This document shows positions 5,578-8,897 of a stretch of 8,897 nt of DNA, piece by piece. The stretch is from an uncultured Bacilli bacterium (GTDB lineage: Bacteria > Bacillota_I > Bacilli_A > RF39 > UBA660), in contig CANRCL010000044.1 in assembly GCA_947629115.1 (NCBI GenBank), positions 1-8,897 of the forward strand, in the 5' to 3' direction. Below the pieces are notes generated by a model. That model ran no database searches and was not told the DNA's origin. It saw nothing but the letters and a program-made list of their open reading frames with translations. Every line of letters starts with the position of its first letter. The stretch's first letter is position 1. The position numbers and the translations under genes are program-made.

Positions 5578-7461
5578 ATGATTAAGATAGCAAATCCTTG
5601 TGGGATAAATAAAGAAACAGAAAAACTTTTAGAATTAATTTATGATACATATGAAGCCAATCAAAATAAAGATATTTATATCTATGGTAATTTAATTAAT
5701 AATGAAATAGTTAAGCAAGAATTAACGGATTTAGAAATAAAATTTGTTAATGATATAAGTAAAATTACCTCTTCAAGTATAGTAATTATTACTAATGAGG
5801 GAATAACCAAATCAGATTATGATTATTTAGTAAATAATAATATTAATTTTATTGAAGATAGTTTAGAAAGTTTTAAAAAGATAATAGATATAATTAACGC
5901 TAAAAAAAGTGAGCATTATGAAATAGTTTTATTAAATAATTTAGAAGATAAATTAGTAAGTAATTTAAATAGTTGGTTTAATAATGAATGTATAGTTATA
6001 GAAGATGAAAGTGACTATGATAAATTAAGTAAAACTAAAAATAAATTTATTATTTCTTTTGATAATACATCTAATAAATATATTATTGCTATTAAAGAAA
6101 TTTATGAAAATTTAGAAGTTTTAGAATATCTAGTTGATTATTATGATAGAGAAGAGTTAGAAACTGCCAGTCAAGATTTAGCCAAAGAATCAGATGTTTT
6201 ATTAGTAATTGATACCCAAAATTCTTTAATTAATAAAGTAAGCCATTTATGTGAATGTTATTCTTTAACTTCTTTAGAAGATTTAATTAAATTAATTTTA
6301 AAAAGTAAAATAGATATAGATAAAAATAAAAATATTGGTATTACTGCTAGTAGAGATATACCAATGAAAGAAGTAGAGAATTACGAATATTTATTAGAAT
6401 TTTTACTTTTTTATAAAGAAAAATATCAAGAACTAAAATTAGGCCAAGATAAAATAAATAAAGAGTTAAATTATTCTTCAGATAATAAAATAGTTAGTAA
6501 AGTAGTTAATGATTTTCAAGACTTAAACCAAGATGGTAAATATATAAGAGGAGTATTAATTGCTTTAGGAGAATATCTCGCTAATAATAAACAAAATAGA
6601 TATTTAGAACTAGCCTATGCTTTTGAAATGTTTCAAACTGCTGTTTTAATTCATGATGATATAATAGATAATGCTAAATTAAGAAGAGGAAAAGAAACTA
6701 TTCCGAGAAGAATTTGTCATGAATATTTAAATTTAAAAAACAATTCTGAATATCAAAAAGATACTTTGAAACTGGCTAATTCTATTGGTATATGTGCTGG
6801 TGATTTAGGATTTTATGAAGCCAATATGTTAATAATTAAAAATTATAGTGATTTACCAAGTTTTAAAAATATTTTAGAATTTTATAATGAAATTATTATT
6901 AAAACCATTAGAGGAGAAATTATTGATGTTTATTTACCATTTTTAGGAAAATATAATTTTCAAGAAATAAAAGAAAGTGATATTTTAGACATTTATCATT
7001 TAAAAACTAGTTGGTATTCTATTATTGGTCCTTTTATGTTAGGTTATATACTAGGTGGTAAAAAAATTGATTCTAAAATAATAAAAGTTTTAAATAATTT
7101 AGGATTAGCCTTTCAATTAAAAGATGATATTTTAGGAATTTTTGGGGATGCTAAAACTATTGGTAAATCAAATACTTCAGATATTAGTGAATTTAAACAA
7201 ACTATTTTATATTCCCATATAATAACAACTGAATATAAAGAAGAATTTTTAAAAATTTATGGTCAAGAGAAAATTACTAAAAAAGATTTAGAAAATATTA
7301 GAAATTTACTTATTAAAAGTGGTAGTTTAGATTATGCCAATAATATGTTGCACGATTTATATGATACATCTTATATTGATATTGATGATTTAAAAATTAA
7401 AAATGAAGGAAAAAATATCTTGAAAGGTTTATTAATTTATCTTAATATAAGAGATAAATAA
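5578..7461 (+). CDS. Fusion of a degenerate IspH-like domain to a polyprenyl diphosphate synthase
   Basis: The protein has 627 residues against 300-350 for ordinary prenyl synthases. The C-terminal half (about 295-625) is a trans-isoprenyl diphosphate synthase: GKYIRG (320-325), first Asp-rich motif HDDIID (359-364) followed by LRRG, KT (476-477), and second motif FQLKDDILGIFGD (512-524). The small A355 and V356 before the first motif suggest a product longer than farnesyl diphosphate, by family rules. Residues 1-275 follow the order of IspH (HMB-PP reductase): IANPCG, INNEIVKQEL, IITNEGIT, FIEDS, LAKESDVLLVIDTQNS, NIGITASRDIP. By hand alignment to E. coli IspH the iron-sulfur ligands C12, C96 and C197 become N11, S95 and Y188, and H41, H74 and S269 become N41, E74 and D260, so this half should lack reductase activity. 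It may be structural or regulatory. GGAGG (5567-5571) precedes the ATG. I see the fusion directly; the IspH relationship is inferred from motif order. Confidence 0.82.
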   Translation: MIKIANPCGINKETEKLLELIYDTYEANQNKDIYIYGNLINNEIVKQELTDLEIKFVNDISKITSSSIVIITNEGITKSDYDYLVNNNINFIEDSLESFKKIIDIINAKKSEHYEIVLLNNLEDKLVSNLNSWFNNECIVIEDESDYDKLSKTKNKFIISFDNTSNKYIIAIKEIYENLEVLEYLVDYYDREELETASQDLAKESDVLLVIDTQNSLINKVSHLCECYSLTSLEDLIKLILKSKIDIDKNKNIGITASRDIPMKEVENYEYLLEFLLFYKEKYQELKLGQDKINKELNYSSDNKIVSKVVNDFQDLNQDGKYIRGVLIALGEYLANNKQNRYLELAYAFEMFQTAVLIHDDIIDNAKLRRGKETIPRRICHEYLNLKNNSEYQKDTLKLANSIGICAGDLGFYEANMLIIKNYSDLPSFKNILEFYNEIIIKTIRGEIIDVYLPFLGKYNFQEIKESDILDIYHLKTSWYSIIGPFMLGYILGGKKIDSKIIKVLNNLGLAFQLKDDILGIFGDAKTIGKSNTSDISEFKQTILYSHIITTEYKEEFLKIYGQEKITKKDLENIRNLLIKSGSLDYANNMLHDLYDTSYIDIDDLKIKNEGKNILKGLLIYLNIRDK

Positions 7462-7479
7462 TTTTAAAGGAGAAATTTT

Positions 7480-8235
7480 ATGAGTAAGAAAAGTAAAAGA
7501 AAAAATAAAATAATTTTAGTTATAGTATATATATTTACTTTATTAATTGGTTTGGCTGGAGGTATTTTAATAGGTAAATTTGTTTTAAAGGAAAAAGAAA
7601 AAGAATGTCCTTTAGTAGACCCAATGGAAAGAGAATACTTAACAGTAGATAACCAAAAAGTTTATTTAATTAATCTTAATGAATTAGATGTTAATTTAGA
7701 TAATCAAAAGATGACTTTAAAGGAATTTATTAAAAGTAATAATAATGATTTAGAAAAATCTTTAAATAAGTTAGAAAAATATTTAACTTTAAGAATGACT
7801 TTGCGAGATGGAGGTACTAAAATTTACGATTCTAAAAATAGTGATTTATTTAATAGAGATATTACTATAATTAAATGCAATACCACTGATGGTAATAAAG
7901 ATTATTATTTTGGAACTTCTTATGATACAACAGAGGCCTTTAAAAATGGTGCTTGTGGAAAAAATTTCTTTGATAATCAAGAGTTTACGAGAGTGTATAC
8001 AATAGAAAAAATTACTAAAGTTAAAGATAATTTATATAAAATAAAAATAACTGATGGAAATAAAGAAATTGAAATTGAAAGAACTTTAAGTGCAGAAAGT
8101 AGAAGCATTTTAAAAGAAAATCAAGAGTTTATCTTTTATTTTTATAATAAATATAAAGAATTAATTAAGGAAGATATCGAAGAAATATTTGATAAATGTG
8201 AATTAACGGGAGTAGTTCCTAATGAAGTGAATTAG
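7480..8235 (+). CDS. Single-pass membrane protein of unknown function
   Basis: The 251-residue product starts with a basic stretch (KKSKRKNK), then one hydrophobic Gly-rich segment at about 11-33 and a Lys/Glu-rich linker. It is probably an N-terminal anchor with about 210 residues outside the membrane. The soluble part alternates predicted strands and helices, with repeated NLNELDVNLDNQ-like acidic Asn-rich text near 65-76. It contains cysteines at 43, 133, 159 and 240; C133 and C159 could form a disulfide outside the cell. I recognise no family and no catalytic motif. AAAGGAG lies seven bases before the ATG, and only 18 bases separate the gene from the prenyl synthase fusion, so the two are probably co-transcribed. 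That does not by itself mean a lipid-related role. No clear terminator follows. Confidence 0.8.
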   Translation: MSKKSKRKNKIILVIVYIFTLLIGLAGGILIGKFVLKEKEKECPLVDPMEREYLTVDNQKVYLINLNELDVNLDNQKMTLKEFIKSNNNDLEKSLNKLEKYLTLRMTLRDGGTKIYDSKNSDLFNRDITIIKCNTTDGNKDYYFGTSYDTTEAFKNGACGKNFFDNQEFTRVYTIEKITKVKDNLYKIKITDGNKEIEIERTLSAESRSILKENQEFIFYFYNKYKELIKEDIEEIFDKCELTGVVPNEVN

Positions 8236-8270
8236 CAATAATTTACTTTTTTCGTGATATTTTTGTGAAA

Positions 8271-8297
8271 TTAGCACTCAAGACTTGCAATTGCTAA
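8271..8297 (+). promoter_or_regulatory. CIRCE-like HrcA operator upstream of hsp20
   Basis: TTAGCACTC (8271-8279), nine bases, then AATTGCTAA (8289-8297). The left arm is a perfect half of the CIRCE consensus TTAGCACTC-N9-GAGTGCTAA, and the right arm matches seven of nine positions. It overlaps the -35 of the hsp20 promoter, where HrcA binding would block transcription until heat shock. A further TTAGCAAT sits at 8232-8239. CIRCE usually controls groESL and dnaK; control of an hsp20 gene is less usual but sensible. Confidence 0.78.
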
Positions 8298-8312
8298 AAA
8301 ACGTGCTATAAT
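8285..8312 (+). promoter_or_regulatory. Promoter of hsp20
   Basis: TTGCAA (8285-8290), a 16-base spacer and an exact TATAAT (8307-8312) with the TG of an extended -10 (8304-8305). Transcription would begin near 8319, giving a leader of roughly 65 bases. The -35 lies inside the CIRCE-like site, in keeping with repression by HrcA and use of the housekeeping sigma factor. Confidence 0.8.
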
Positions 8313-8385
8313 TATAGTTGTAAAGGACATAAAAAAGTCTTTTATGGGTATTATAGTTGTATAATATGAAAGGAAGAATGAGAAT
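8311..8385 (+). promoter_or_regulatory. hsp20 leader with direct repeat and possible SD-pairing hairpin
   Basis: ATTATAGTTGTA occurs twice (8311-8322 and 8350-8361). AAAGGAC (8322-8328) can pair with GTCTTTT (8337-8343, one G-U). The same TCTTTT (8338-8343) could instead pair with the gene's own AAAGGA Shine-Dalgarno (8369-8374). This could be a simple RNA thermometer of the U-rich type. A second TATAAT at 8360-8365 may be an extra -10. All of this is suggestive only. Confidence 0.35.
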
Positions 8386-8808
8386 ATGATGATGATACCA
8401 AGAAAAAATAGTTTTGATTTATGGGAGGATTTATTTGATGATCCATTTTTTAATAACCACTATGAAACAAAATTAATGAAGACTGATATTAAAGAGGGAA
8501 AACATAATTATGATATAATTATCGATTTACCTGGTTATGATAAAGAAGACATCAAAATTGACATTGATAATGGTTATTTAAATGTAACTGCTACAATGAA
8601 TAAAAAAGATGAAGAAAAAGAAGAAGGCAAATTTGTACGTCGCGAAAGATACTTTGGTGAATGCTCACGTAGTTTCTATGTTGGAGACGAAATAACTGAA
8701 GAAGACATTCATGCTTCATTTAAAAATGGTACATTAAAATTAGATATTCCTAAAAAAGAAGAAACTAAAGAAGTTAAATCTAAAAAATATATTGAAATAT
8801 CTGATTAG
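8386..8808 (+). CDS. Small heat shock protein, Hsp20 / alpha-crystallin family
   Basis: The 140-residue protein has an N-terminal arm with LWEDLFDDPFF (12-22) and an alpha-crystallin domain at about 33-123. That domain includes DIIIDLPGYDKEDIKIDI (43-60), FVRRERYFGECSRSF (83-97) and the closing family signature ASFKNGTLKLDIPK (110-123). The C-terminal I-x-I anchor is IEI (136-138), which docks neighbouring subunits in the oligomer. It is an ATP-independent holdase that binds unfolding proteins under heat stress. Three ATG codons in a row (8386, 8389, 8392) follow GAAAGGAAG (8368-8376), and the exact first residue is uncertain by two. The CIRCE-like operator and housekeeping-type promoter upstream point to HrcA control, and a terminator follows at once, so it is a single-gene unit. 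Confidence 0.96.
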   Translation: MMMIPRKNSFDLWEDLFDDPFFNNHYETKLMKTDIKEGKHNYDIIIDLPGYDKEDIKIDIDNGYLNVTATMNKKDEEKEEGKFVRRERYFGECSRSFYVGDEITEEDIHASFKNGTLKLDIPKKEETKEVKSKKYIEISD

Positions 8809-8810
8809 TG

Positions 8811-8837
8811 AAAAGGCAAAAATTAATGCCTTTTTTT
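8811..8837 (+). terminator. Intrinsic terminator of hsp20
   Basis: AAAAGGCA (8811-8818) pairs with TGCCTTTT (8827-8834) around an eight-base AT loop, and the T-run extends to 8837. It starts two bases after the hsp20 stop codon. Confidence 0.88.
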
Positions 8838-8861
8838 AATGAAAAAATTTTTGAAAAAGTC

Positions 8862-8890
8862 TTGACCGGGGGGGGGTAATATTTTATAAT
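8862..8890 (+). promoter_or_regulatory. Promoter with a G9 tract in its spacer, possible phase-variable switch
   Basis: TTGACC (8862-8867), exactly 17 bases, then a perfect TATAAT (8885-8890). The first nine spacer bases (8868-8876) are all G, in DNA that is otherwise strongly AT. Loss or gain of one or two Gs by slippage would move the spacer off the optimal 17 bases and change promoter strength, the mechanism known for Neisseria porA. The gene it drives starts beyond the window end. The promoter itself is well supported; variability is inferred. Confidence 0.75.
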
Positions 8891-8897
8891 AAAACCA

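Overview
This window looks like chromosome from a very AT-rich, low-GC Gram-positive bacterium (Bacillota, Bacilli or Mollicutes-like side). By eye only about a quarter of bases are G or C, and ribosome binding sites are strong (AAGGAGG, GGAGGG). The rpsP-khpA pair is a Bacillota arrangement, a CotE-type spore coat protein is present, and a CIRCE-like HrcA operator precedes an Hsp20 gene. All Trp codons I checked are TGG. Every visible gene stops with TAA or TAG and none with TGA. A gut-associated uncultured Bacilli lineage is my guess; the sequence does not prove it.

Layout. Bases 1-693 hold the 3' part of an unrecognised plus-strand gene, which ends at a bidirectional terminator (688-720). 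The minus strand then carries a HIT-family hydrolase (2298-1939) that overlaps by one base (TAATG) a membrane-anchored CapA-like metallophosphatase (1939-719). An AlkD-type HEAT-repeat DNA glycosylase gene (3062-2376) lies upstream of that pair. From 3180 everything is on the plus strand: an Rpn-family PD-(D/E)XK nuclease gene; a near-identical but frameshifted extra copy of its C-terminal module; a CotE-family spore coat gene starting at TTG; rpsP-khpA under a near-consensus promoter; a 627-residue fusion of an apparently dead IspH-like domain to a polyprenyl diphosphate synthase; a one-pass membrane protein of unknown function; and hsp20 with its CIRCE-like site. The window ends in a promoter, for a gene outside the window, whose 17-base spacer contains nine consecutive Gs.

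How the genes may work together. The HIT-CapA pair is probably translationally coupled. rpsP and khpA form a translation and RNA-binding unit, but ffh and rimM-trmD, their common neighbours in Bacillota, are not adjacent. The prenyl synthase fusion and the membrane protein after it are 18 bases apart and probably co-transcribed, partly by read-through of a hairpin after khpA. The Rpn locus fits the known arrangement in which a short in-frame C-terminal product restrains the nuclease. The duplicated block begins just before the internal Shine-Dalgarno and ATG that would make that product.

Main points for follow-up: (1) the pseudo-IspH/prenyltransferase fusion, (2) the Rpn gene with a detached extra copy of its putative antitoxin module and a divergent tail, (3) the G9 tract in the final promoter, a candidate phase-variation switch, and (4) a CotE homologue in such an AT-rich genome.
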